Assembly (NCBI RefSeq): GCF_964204645.1
Contig: NC_134032.1
Span: forward strand, 14,812,275 to 14,876,274
DNA length: 64,000 bases
Reading direction: 5' to 3'
DNA from: Tubulanus polymorphus
Taxonomy: Eukaryota; Nemertea; Palaeonemertea; Tubulaniformes; Tubulanidae
Positions 12,035 to 24,500 of this stretch are shown piece by piece. How positions within the stretch are numbered: the first letter of the stretch is position 1; each line of letters begins with the position of its first letter. The notes below the pieces were generated by a model. The model was not told the origin of the DNA. It ran no database searches and saw nothing but the letters and a program-made list of their open reading frames with translations. Position numbers and translations under genes: made by a program.

Positions 12035-12337
12035 TTAAATTTAAAACATTCGAAATTGACTTATCGTGACTCATTGTATCTCGAGTCAAACCGGGAATTG
12101 TACGAGTGGGTCTTCGTTTTTGGTTGATATTTGTTGAAGTCCATTGAGCCGCCCGTGCAGTCCCGCGGAGGGCTGAGGGGGCGGGGTTAAATCAACCTCA
12201 TCATCCTCTCTCAGCTGTCAATCTTTGTTTTTGTCTCTAGTCAGAAAGTTGATCTCGACCTAGAAAAAGTCTAAAATCCGATAAAAACCGGTGAACGTAA
12301 TCAAAATAAAACTCGTTTTCCTGCTGCATTTCAAGAA

Positions 12338-12508
12338 CGGATCATTCATTTATTACGTACGAATAAAATTTGAATTTTTCAACCCCCCCTCCCCCTCTGT
12401 ATGCAAAATCGGCCATTTTATCATATACATTAAGCATTACAGTACGCAATTGCACTGACCCCCTTCCCCCTCCCCTAATGCGTACGTAATAAATGAATGA
12501 CCCCGAAT
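12338..12508. mobile_element. MITE with TCATTCATTTATTACGTACG terminal repeats
   Basis: The left end GATCATTCATTTATTACGTACG and the right end CGTACGTAATAAATGAATGA are inverted copies. The interior has two C-rich stretches and no open frame. Confidence 0.8.
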
Positions 12509-12886
12509 ATAATCAAATTAGTTTCTCTGTTTTTGTCGCATGTCATTAGAAATATTCTATCGATGTTAGTATGGAAAATATGGGCCATAATTAAAACCTG
12601 CTCAATGATTTTTAATTGAACTCGGGGGTTTTATTGCTTCAAGACGCTGTCTATATCGATATCATATAGAGTGATGTATATAAATTGTAAATCGATAATT
12701 GAACAATGAAATTGATTAATATTATTGATTAAAAAACCAAACATATCATTAACTAATGTAGGATAGGTATATATCTTCCAATGGGAACCCCTCGCGTAGC
12801 CGAATATATCGAAACAAAACTCAATATAATTTTAATTGCGGAAGTGTGGAATTTAAGATCTATTCAGTGGAAATGCTCCACTCTGG

Positions 12887-13050
12887 GCCCGATTCCACTG
12901 TTGCGAGTTAGAGCTTACTCTCGAGTTAAAATCAGTTCATTTTCAATGAGTTAACTCAGAGTTAAATTTTATTTCAGAACTGTGGAAGAAAATCAGTTCA
13001 TTTTTTAATGAGTTAACTCAAATCTATACTCGAAACTGTGGAACCGAGTC
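12887..13050. mobile_element. Palindromic element, family C
   Basis: Starts 'ctgggcccgattccactg' and ends 'actgtggaaccgagtcc', with the inverted 'gagttaactc' words between. The flanking sequence 13051-13850 holds only low-complexity DNA, including a (TTA)n-rich stretch near 13660-13760. Confidence 0.65.
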
Positions 13051-13854
13051 CAGGAGATTTATTTAAGTGTAAAGTTTTCGTAGAAATTTGAATTTTTGTT
13101 TCGTAGGAAATGATTTGGATTGTTACTGTTTGTGCATATTAGGTACGCTACAACTTAGAGCCTGAACTCTAAACACGTCTGGCGTTTGTCGGAGACCGAT
13201 AAAACAAAATAGAAACGTGTATCGGGCGATTTAAAACTAAATGAAAATGAAGTTTAGTTTCGTTTAGGCTGTGCCTGTAAGTCGAGGGGAGTGTTTTAAG
13301 GCAGAACGGGCTTAGAGGGAGCTTTATCCAATGATCTTCCTTTTCTTTTTAAACTCATTTATTTAACATCAATCTGCTTTATATACAATTCAATGCAAGT
13401 TTTCAATTGGAATTAAGGGGTGGGGGTGGGGGTGGTTTGGTAGTTGAGGGGTAAATGGGGTACAGTTTGTGGGCTGGAGCTGATGATAGGGGATAGAGTG
13501 GGCAGGATTGAGAGAGTTGAAAGGATTTTTAGAGTAAAGTTGATGGGGTTGCTTTATGAAATGATGTAATTTTTTCTTGTCTGCATTGGTATAAATGCGT
13601 CTGTACGAGTTAAAAAATTCGACAGTATTAAACAATTGATTAGATAAAATATCAATTGAATTATTATTATTATTATTATCATTATATCTAACTGCATTGA
13701 ACTTTTTGTTGTTATAATTGATATGATTATTAATATAATTATTATGATATGTAATATTATCATATTCCATTTTTTGGTTGATCGCGAAATGAAAATAAAC
13801 TGATATTTAGTGTAATTCTGTTTTTGGTTATTGTTTTCAAGAGGACATGAGATC

Positions 13855-16510
13855 CAGTAATTACTGATACTGATTCAGAGTGGTCCTGGATGTACAGGGA
13901 TGTCCTGGGTTCAAACCCAGTTATTACTGATGCTAATTCAGATTGGCCCTGATGCTGGATAGAGATGTACAGGGGTGTCCCGGGTTCAAACCCGGTAATT
14001 ACTAATACTGACACTGATTCAGAGTGGTCCTGCTGCTGAATAGTGGATGTACAGGGGTGTCCCGAGTTCGAACCCAGTAATTACTGACACTTATTCGGAG
14101 TGGTCCTGATGCTGAATAGAGGATGTACAGGAGTGTCCAGCCGTATGGTGCTGCCACTATGCTCATCGTTAGCGGAATTTTCATACACTAACGTAATTCA
14201 ACTCTGGCAATCGAGTTGCTGCCATTAACCCTAGCTTGCCAGAGTTAACTTTCGTTAGTGTATGAAAGTCCCGCTAACAATGAGCATAGCGGCAGCACCG
14301 TACGGTAAAATATTGATATCTTAACAAAAGTAATTACTCTGGGACATTGATTCAGAGTTGCCCTGATGCTGTATAGAGGATGTACAGGGTGTCTCGGGTT
14401 CGAACCCAGTAATTACTGACACTAATTCAATGCTAAATAGACGATGTGGGTTGAATCCCGTAATAACTGATACTGATTCTGGGTGGGTCATGATGCTGGA
14501 TAGAGGATGTAAAGGGGTCTCCAGCCGTATGGTGCTGCCGCTATGCTCATCGTTAGCGGAATTATCATTCTCTCTGAATCAGTATCAGTAATAACCGGTA
14601 CTGGGTTCGAACCTGGGATACCCCTGTACATCCTCTATTCAGCACCAGGACTACTCCGAATCAGTGTCAGTAATCACTGGGTTTGAACCTGGGACACTCC
14701 TGTACATCCTCAGTCCGGCTATTCAGCATCAGTACCACTCTGAATCAGTGTCAGTAATTACCGGGTTCGAACTCGGGACACCCCTGTACATCCTCTATTC
14801 AGCATCAGGACCACCAAGAAAACGATTGAATATAAAAATCCTTGAAAAATTAAAGAAAATATAAATTCACAATTGAATAATATTGAATATTTTATTGGTT
14901 CAATTTGCAGAATAATGCAGTAGAACTCACTGTAATACAGATCACTAGGACCGCGCCCAGATTTCTACAAATTTAGTAAAATCCGAATTATGAATAATAG
15001 ATAAAAGGGTTCCACGAAAATGGAGCAAATATTCAATCGGAATTAAATGAAAATCCGGATTGAAAAACAAGAACGAAGAGAGTTTTACTGTATTAGAAAT
15101 ATACACGTGAAAAAAACCCACACAACGCGATTTCTTCAGTTTCTAGTGAAAGATTCCAATAAAACAACCAACAATTTGAACTCGCAAAAAAATGTGATAA
15201 GAAAATACATATAGTGAAACTCGAGTTGAAGTCATGCATAGTTGGGATGATAACTTCGGTAAGGTCAGTGCTGGTTAAACAGCTGAGATCAGTTGCTTAG
15301 ACCCCTGAACATCCTCTATTCAGCATCAGGACTACTCTGAATAAAGTATCAACTTTATTAAGATATCAACATTTCACCGTACAGTGCTGCCTCTATGCTC
15401 ATCGTTGGCGGGATTTTCATACACTAACGTAAATCAACTCTGGCAATCGAGTTGCTGCCATTAACCCTAGCTTGCCAGAGTTAACTTTCGTTAGTGTATG
15501 AAAATTCCGCTAACAATGAGCATAGCGGCACCACCGTACGGTAAAATATTGGTGTATCTTAACAAAATTAATTACTGACAAAGGGGTGTCCCGGGTTCGA
15601 AACCAGTAACTACAGACACTGATTCGGAGTGGTCCTGATGCTGAATAGAGGATGTACAGGGTGTCCCAGGTTCGAACCCAGTAATTACCGACACTGATTC
15701 TGAGTGGTCCTGATGCTGAATAGAGGATGTACAGGAGTGTCCAGCCGTATGGTGCTGCCGCTATGCTCATCGTTAGCGGAATTTTCATACACTAACGTAG
15801 GTCAACTCTGGCAATCGAGTTGCTGCCATTAACCCTAGCTTGCCAGAGTTAACTTTCGTTAGTGTATGAAAATCCCGCTAACAATGAGCATAGCAGCAGC
15901 ACCGTACGGTAAAATATTGATATCTTAACAAAAGTAATTACTCTGGGACATTGATTCAGAGTTGCCCTGATGCTGTATAGAGGATGTACAGGGGTGTCCC
16001 GGGTTGAATCCAGTAATTACTGATACTGATTCTGAGTGGGTCCTGATGCTGAATAGAGGATGTAAAGGGGTCTCCAGCCGTATGGTGCTGCCGCTATGCT
16101 CATCGTTAGCGGAATTTTCATACACTAACGTAAGTCAACTCTGGCAATCGAGTTGCTGCCATTAACACTAACTTGCCAGAGTTAACTTTCGTTAGTGTAT
16201 GAAAATCCCGCTAACAATGAGCATAGCGGCAGCACCGTACGGTGAAATATTGGTGTATCTTAAAAGTAATTACTGACAAAGGGGTGTCCCGGGTTCAAAA
16301 CCAGTTATTACAGACACTGATTCGGAGTGGTCCTGATGCTGAATAGAGGATGCACAGGGGTGTCCTAGGTTCGAACCCAGTAATTACAGACACTGATTCA
16401 GAGTGGTCCTGATCCTGAATAGAGGATGTACAGGGGTGTCCTGGGTTCAAACTCAGTAATTACTGACACTGATTCAGAGTGGTCCTGATGCTGAATAGAG
16501 GATGTACTAA
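13855..16510. repeat. 76-bp satellite cluster interleaved with family D MITEs
   Basis: The satellite unit of about 76 bp contains 'cctgatgctgaatagagg', 'atgtacaggggtgtccc' and GGGTTCGAACCC. Arrays in both orientations are broken by palindromic family D elements at 14139-14306, 15378-15542, 15741-15912 and 16075-16243, plus a half element at 14520-14570. Family D ends read GTACGGTGCTGCCGCTATGC. Related clusters lie at 35344-36790 and 37884-38570. Confidence 0.9.
14765..15300 (+). repeat. Inverted duplication, left copy (about 535 bp)
   Basis: This segment reappears as its reverse complement at 34856-35395. Compared by eye over several hundred bases, only scattered single-base differences appear. 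It includes a probable mariner-like short element and ends in a fragment of a family B MITE. The two copies enclose ALDH8A1, BAG3 and the first zinc-finger gene. Confidence 0.9.
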
Positions 16511-16786
16511 GCCCGTCCTTATTTTATTGATGTCGAGTTCCACAAACAACGAACAATAAGGGAATCTAACAATTAAACTAAACTTTATTTCTTTTACCCT
16601 AAAGACCCTAGTACATGTATTTCTTAAAATCTAGATACAACGGCGGCGGCAGCAGCAGCAGCAGCAGCAGATGCAGTTTTTCATTAATTGAGCATTTTAT
16701 GATTAAGTAACAATTCTATAATACTGTTTACTGATTACATGATAATTAACACTAATTATAAATAACCCTGATTGAAGCGACTATCA

Positions 16787-17068
16787 GGGGTCAGTTGCAT
16801 AGTCACGGCTAAGACTTAAGATCAGTTTAAGACCACCTTCTATAACCAATTTAATAACTTAAGACCAGTCTAAGCTCATTCTGGTTCGATAACCGATCTT
16901 ATAACTTAAGACCAGTCTAAGCTCATCCTGGTTCGATAACCGATCTAACAACTTAAGACCAGTCTAAGCTCATTCTGGTTCTATAACCAATCTAACAACT
17001 TAAGACTGGTCTTAAGATTTAAGACATCTTTTTGGACTTAAGTCATGACTGTGCAGCTGACCCAGGAG
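16787..17068. mobile_element. Family B MITE with internal duplication
   Basis: Ends GGTCAGTTGCATAGTCA and GACTGTGCAGCTGACCC. Inside, the 'taagaccagtctaagctcat' unit is repeated three to four times at about 60-bp spacing. Confidence 0.8.
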
Positions 17069-17490
17069 TGGATCTAGGGGGATATTTCCACCAACTGGAA
17101 ACACCTGAGGGTCTTTCCTCGTTAAATCCGAGAAATTCCCATCCTTTTTCTTTTGGACCCTGTCGCGTCCTATTTTCTTAGATCCAATCCCTGTTTAATT
17201 TAAGCACCAGATTGTAAAACTAACCCCAGCTCACATACCTTATTGGTAGGTGAACGATCTAACATTTATCTTTCTTATAATGCACGTGTGAAATTGAGAA
17301 AATTGAGACAGCTGAGAAAATTGAGACAGCGATCAATACAAATTGCATAAAATATATCATTATCCTAATTAAAATGATCAATTAAACTCCAAGAAAGTTG
17401 TATTCATGGCGATTTACGGGGCATTTCATAAAACCATTGAACTATTCATGGTGGAACTTCAAACAGACAGTTGCGCCAGGAAGTAAAGTA

Positions 17491-17675
17491 CAGTATAATC
17501 CGCTTAATTCGGGTCATTTGAAACCAACAAATTCATCCATCCAGTTTACCGGAAACCCGGATTCAAAGTCATTTTCTTGTACCAGGGGTAAATTAATGAA
17601 TAAGTGGACTGCAAATATTGCCCGAATTAGACCAAAATCCGGATTCAGATGATCCGAATAAAGCGGATTTGACTG
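17491..17675. mobile_element. mariner/Tigger-like MITE with TA target duplication
   Basis: A 185-bp element flanked by TA (17489-17490 and 17676-17677). Left end CAGTATAATCCGCTTAATTC and right end GAATAAAGCGGATTTGACTG are inverted copies. CAGT...ACTG ends with TA duplication are usual for the Tc1-mariner/pogo group. Its open frames are not meaningful. Confidence 0.8.
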
Positions 17676-17696
17676 TATTTTCTTATGACCCTTGTT

Positions 17697-18036
17697 CATC
17701 AGGACCCAGTTCTACAGTTGTGAGTTAGAGATAACTGTGAACTCAGGATCCAGTTCCACAGTTGTGAGTTCAGAGTTAACTGTGAACTCAGGATCCAGTT
17801 CCACAGTTGTGAGTTCAGAGTTAACTCTGAACTCAGGATCCAGTTCCACAGTTGTGAGTTCAGAGTTAACTGTTATCTCAGGATCCAGTTCTACAGTTGT
17901 GAGTTAGAGTTAACTGTGAATTCAGGACCCAGTTCCACAGTTCTGAGTTAGAGTTAACTCTTGAGTTAAAGTTAGCTCATTTTCAATGAGTTAACTCAGA
18001 GTCAAATATAAAGCGAAACTGTGGAACTGGACCCGG
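17697..18036. repeat. Family C element with an amplified end
   Basis: Four tandem copies (about 57 bp) of 'gatccagttccacagttg...gagttaactgtgaactca' lead into one complete palindromic family C copy. This links the MITE to the dispersed 'agttccacag' satellite. Confidence 0.8.
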
Positions 18037-18519
18037 ATATTTGCAATGTAAACTTCTAATTGTAGTCATCCTCAGCTGTATTGAATAGAACATTTTACGT
18101 AAACTATCAGCAAGCCCTTGAATGATTTGTACACAGCCCCGAACTGGCTTTAAGTTTCACAAACCATCATATCATTTTTTCTCGGTAAGGATAAAAACTC
18201 AAAAACAAATTTCACAAAATTTAAAACATTGTCGAAAATCATTAAGTACGTTAAAAACTTAAGTACTTAAAATCATTAAGTACCGGTACATTAAGTACTT
18301 TAAGGAGCAAAATTATACATACTTTAAGGAGCAACTTATACATTAAAGTTAGGAGGAAACTATTGTAAGGAGGACGTTATATTAAGAATTTTAGATCAAC
18401 TTTAGATTAATTACCATAAATTAACCGACTAAAATCTACAAAATTTGTAACCCTTTTTAAATTTGAAATTCTCATTCAAAAATCCGGTTTCCGATTAGAG
18501 CGAGCGATTGACAATCGGT

Positions 18520-21500
18520 TCAGTTGAGTTGAATGCAGACGGTTTTCTTTTCGGTGAAGAAGTCGATCGATTCACGGAATCCCTCGCGTCCGATTCCGGA
18601 AGATTTCATTCCGCCGAACGGCATACTGAGATCTCGAACCAGCCAACAATTCACCCAAACAGATCCAGCCTAAAATACAAACAATTCACAAAATTAACAA
18701 TTAATCCTTTGAATGCGAAGATCGAACTAACGCTTAACCCTTTCAGTGCTGACTAATCAATACCCTATAGTGCTGAAGATAATTTGAAAATTCTGAAAAG
18801 TTCCACCCTAGTGTGTTTAATAACGGGAATAGCACTATAGTGCGTCTACACCGCGGCGCGGTGTATCGTTAGTTACTGATATTTCACTATGTTTGACAGG
18901 TGCTGCCATCTTTCAACAGAGATAATTACTAATTACTAATTACATCGATAAACCGCAGTGTGGTGTACTAGCAAAATCCATCACTGATTCGTACACCGCA
19001 CTGCGGTGTAGACGCACTGAAAGGGTTAATGCCATCGATGTTTATGTCGTTACTTCTCCACCAGACACTATCAGCTTTAATAACAATATCATAATTAAAC
19101 TTGCTAGATTTGTAAATGTCAAGTTACTCCAGTAAATTACATGAATCTATTATCTTAATTATCATTCTATTCTATATGTATTTATGTTTTTAACTTTTGT
19201 GAATTATAAATTTCTATTGTGTAAATTCTTGTAACCTCTATGATTGTACCAATGTTTGGTTAGAGAGAAATAAGGCCAAAAAAAATTGATACCTTGTTTC
19301 TCCGCTCTGCTGAGCTTAAATGTTGACCCGGCCGGCCGCCTATCTACCCTATACATTACTTTTTTTAAAATCGTGATCAATTTCACCATAACAGACCCGG
19401 CCGCTATAGAAATGAACTGTTTATAAATTTTATCATATTTTACAAAAATGACCCGGCCGCTGCGGAGAAACAAGGTATCATTTTTGTTTAGCCTAAACTA
19501 TTTTATTCTAGTTTCTACCCATATTAATACAGATCATCCATTTATCATGTATGCAAAAATTTACGAAAATCTAGACCCCTTCCCTTCTAGTCACGGTTCC
19601 TCAAGCGTGCGTACTACCTCTACATCTGACAACCACCCCCCTCTCCCCCACACTCCCATTCAAGTATTTCATTCAATGATTAGCTACAAGCATGGATTCA
19701 ATTCAAACATCATTTCGCCCGCATACTCCAGAACCCAGTTCCACAGTTCTGTGTAAAGATTTGACTCTGAGTTAAATCTTTGAAAATGAACTAATCTTAA
19801 CTCAGAGTTAACTCTAACTCACAACTGTGGAACTGGATCCCAAACCCACTGTAAACAATTGGTCAATCAGTATTTCTTGTTGTAAATAGTAACAAATACT
19901 GAAAATCAGGAACAGTTGGCAGCTCTGCAATTGGTCATGTGAAGATGGTCTCTAAAGAGAGGGTCTGAAAAGTTTTTTAATCCTTTATTCCAATTCTTGA
20001 AAAATTTCATTTCGTTTTTAATCTGTCAAATTTGTATAAACTTTTTTAACTTAATTCTAGAAAGTAACGAACCTGCAGTTTATGTGAAACGCGATGGGCA
20101 CAGCTGGTATCCCGAGTCCAAACAGTCGCGCATAAACCGTACTTCACATTATTAGCTCTTTCAATCACCTAAAAATAATATCCGTATTAAGTATCGATAA
20201 TATATTCGACACGATAAAATTCTGCAAAGGTCTTTTTTGTCATATTTGATGCGATCCGCTTGAAGCCTACCTCCAGTTCGGTATCGAAAGGCACGATACA
20301 CGTAACAGGACCAAAGATTTCTTCTTGCATCAAACGGGATTCATCGGTGACGTCTGTGATGACGGTCGGTCGCATGAAATACCCCTGAAAATAGAATGGA
20401 TCACAACTACAACTGATATCTAATAGTCCAATATATTATGTCTGATAGTCCTATATCTAATAGTGCCATATCTAATGTCGGATAGTCCTATATCTAATAG
20501 TGCTATATCAAATGTCGGATAGTCCTATATCTAATAGTGCTATATCTAATAGTGCTATATCTGGTAGTCCTATATCTGATAATCCCATATCTAATGGTGC
20601 AATATCTAATGTCTGATAGTCCTATATCTAATAGTGCTATATCAAATGTCGGATAGTCCTATATCTAATAGTGCTATATCTAATAGTGCTATATCTGGTA
20701 GTCCTATATCTGATAATCCCATATCTAATGGTGCAATATCTAATGTCTGATAGTCCTATATCTAATAGTGCTATATCTGATAGTGCTATATCTGATAATC
20801 CCATATCTAATAGTCCAATATCTAATGTCTGATAGTCCTATATCTAATAGTGCTATATCTAATGTCTGATAGTCCAATATCTAATAGTGCTATATCTGGT
20901 AGTCATATATCTGATGCGTTATAATCCTACATCTGATAATCCAATGCCTACAGTCCATGTTTCTATATCTGAGAAATTATACCAATGCAAATGTCTATTT
21001 GTCCAATATGTCTGATTGTCCTATGTCTGATGGCTATATTTCTGATGATGATGAAGATTGAGAAAAAAATTTCATATTCTCACATTTTTACATTCTTGCG
21101 GAAGATCCAAATCTTCATCTCCGCACGCGACAGTGGCGCCCTCTTTCCTAGCGATTTCCACGTAGCCCTTCACTTTAGCGAGATGTTCCTTACTGACAAG
21201 CGCTCCACATCGAGTGTCTTCCACACGTGGATCACCGACTTTAATATTACTGTCAAATACAACAAAAACAATACAAAAATATTGAAATCTATAAAATTCC
21301 CCAACGGAATCAGTAATCAACAGTAAGACCCTCAGTAACATCTTCAGTTTCATATTTCTGTTCAAATTAATCAGTAATCGACAGTAAGACCCTCAGTAAC
21401 ATCTTTCATATTTCTGTTCAAATTAATCAGCAATCGACAGTAAGACCCTCAGTAATATCTTTCATATTTCTGCTCAAATTAATCAGTAATCAACCTTAAG

Positions 21501-24500
21501 ACCCTCAGTAACATCTTTCATATTTCTGTTCAAATTAATCAGTAATCGACAGTAAGACCCTCAGTAACATCTTTCAAATTTCTGTTCAAATTAATCAGTA
21601 ATCAACCTTAAGACCCTCAGTAACATCTTTCATATTTCTGTTCAAATTAATAAGTAATCAACAGTAAGACCCTCAGTAACATCTTTCATATTTCTGTTCA
21701 AATTAATCAGCAATCGACAGTAAGACCCTCAGTAATATCTTTCATATTTCTGTTCAAATTAATCAGTAATCAACCTTAAGACCCTCAGTAACATCTTTCA
21801 TATTTCTGTTCAAATTAATCAGTAATCGACAGTAAGACCCTCAGTAACATCTTTCAAATTTCTGTTCAAATTAATAAGTAATCAACAGTAAAACCCTCAG
21901 TAACATCTTTCATATTTCTGTTCAAATTAATCAGCAATCAACAGTAAGACCCTCAGTAACATCTTTCATATTTCAGTTCAAATTAATCAGTAATCGACAG
22001 TAAGACCCTCAGTAACATCTTTCATATTTCTGTTCAAATTAATCAGTAATCAACAGTAAAACCCTCCAGGGCCCGGTTTCACGAAAAAGTTTAAGCCTAA
22101 AACGGTCAAGTTTGAATTGTTGTCATCATTGAAAAGATGAAGTAACCAATAGCGATTACACCAAAAATTTGAGTTAAACTTTTTTCGAGAAACTGGACCC
22201 AGTAACATCTTTCCCATTTGTTAAAGCATCAATCAAATCTAATCAGTATTTCTCATTATAAAAGAGTAACAAATACTGAAAATCAAGGAACAGTTGGCAG
22301 CTCTGCATGTTGTAAGTATAAAGTAGTACGCTACTCTATATTTCAGACTTAAGACAATTAGCTTTCAGTCGTAAAATAAATAACGTTATGTTTTATTGAG
22401 GAGGTTATTTCTTACCGAGTTGCCTCGACGAATTTGGAGACGAATTGATCGTAGATTCCTCGCTGAACGAATATTCGACTCGTGCAAAGACAAATTTCAC
22501 CTTGATTCGCAAAACTTGATCTGAAAAAAATTGATAAACATCGAAAAAATATTTCAAAAATCTTTGTTTTCAGCGACTGAAACGCTAAGTTTGCTTCACT
22601 TCATTCGTAGTAACCGTGGTATTTATTACCTTATTGTAAATTGGATGCATTTGTCAAAATCAGCATCATTGAAGATGACCGCTGGATTCTTACCACCGAG
22701 CTGTTCAAATTAGAGAGGAGAAAGAGAACATTTAATAAATTGGTTTTAATAGCATCAACTGTGGAACTGTGCCTACTGTCCCATAACTGAGGAACTAGGC
22801 CCATTGTTCCATAACTGTGGAACAGTGCCCACTGTCCACAGTGCCCACTGCCCCATAACTGTGGACCTGTGTTCACTGTCCCATTACTGTGGAACAGTGC
22901 CCACTGTCCCAAAACTGTGGAACTGTGTTCAATGTCCCATACCCGAGGAACTGTGCCCATTGTCCCATAACTGGGGAACTGCGTCCACTGTCCCATACCC
23001 GAGGAACTGCGTCCACTGTCCCATAACTGAGGGACTGCGTCCACTGTCCCATAACTGTGGAACTGTGCCCAAAGTCCAATATAACTGTGGAATTGTGCCC
23101 AAAGTCCAATATAACTGTTGAACTGGGCCCAAAGTCCAATATAACAGTTGAACTGGGCCCAAAGTCCAATATAACTGTGGAACAATGCCCAAAGGCCAAT
23201 ATAACTGTGGAACAATGCCCAAAGGCCAATATAACTGTGGAACAATGCCCAAAGTCCAATATAACTGTGGAACAATGCCCAAAGTTCAATATAACTGTTG
23301 AACTGGGCACACAGTCCAATATAACTGTGGAACAATGCCCAAAGTCCAATATAACAGTTGAACTGGGCCCAAAGTCCAATATAACTGTGGAACAATGCCC
23401 AAAGGCCAATATAACTGTGGAACAATGCCCAAAGGCCAATATAACTGTGGAACAATGCCCAAAGTCCAATATAACTGTGGAACAATGCCCAAAGTTCAAT
23501 ATAACTGTTGAACTGGGCACACAGTCCTATCACTAACATCACACATATTACCTCAAGGGATAGTTTTTTACAGAAAGGAGCTGCAGCAACTTGAATTGTT
23601 TCAGCAGTTGCCGTGCTACCAGTGAAACTAATCAACGGCACATCGGGATGTTTAATAAGAGCGTTACCAGTCCGCAGTCCGGTACCAAAAACCATATTAA
23701 CAACACCCGGCGGTAACCCTAAATACAAAACATACAGGATCCAGTTACACTTTTCTCTACAGAGGGAAAATGAGACTCCAAATTTAACTATAGTTATTTG
23801 AAAAAATCTCAGGATTTGATCTAAGGAATAAAATCCACCTGCCACGGTCGCGGCAATCATATCCGAAATTTCAAAATCGGTATTTTGAGTTGGGGTGCTT
23901 TCTAACTTTGTTTCAATCCCTCTTTTACCCTCTCCCCCTCCTATCACTCAACTATCTGTCTCTCTCTTCCCTGCCTCCCTCCCTCCCTCTCTCCCCCATC
24001 TCTTACCAGCTTGTTGAAATACTTTGCAGAGCATCCACGCAGTAACGGACGTCATTTCGCTCGGCTTACAGACGCACGTGTTGCCAACGGCGATACACGG
24101 AGCTATTTTAAACGTCAGTAAATAAATCGGTAAATTCCACGGACTGATTAAACCGGCGACACCTACTGGTTCACTGGTCGTATAACTGAACGCATCCATC
24201 TTCTCAAGAGGATGAGATCTACAATCAAAATAAAACTAAACATGCCTATTCCACTTGTGGCAATAGAGGATCCACCAGGTGTCGCTATTGTACAGTAGGA
24301 TATAAAATGCGGCGATAAGGGATTCCACTTGCAGCAAGGGAGGATCCAAAGGTGTCCCTACAGTGTAGTAGGATGTCAACTACTGCAACAATAGAGGATT
24401 CCACTTAGGGAAAGTGAAGATCCACCAGGTGTCACTAGTGTGCAGTAGGATGTTAACTACTGTGGCAATAGGGGATCCACCAGGTGTCACTAGTGTGCAG

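Noticed and set aside
22631-23947. 438-aa minus-strand open frame and overlapping plus-strand frames
   Set aside because: The middle is the 30-bp satellite translated (30 is a multiple of three). Only the parts that coincide with ALDH8A1 exons 4 and 5 are coding; the frame between them is intron.
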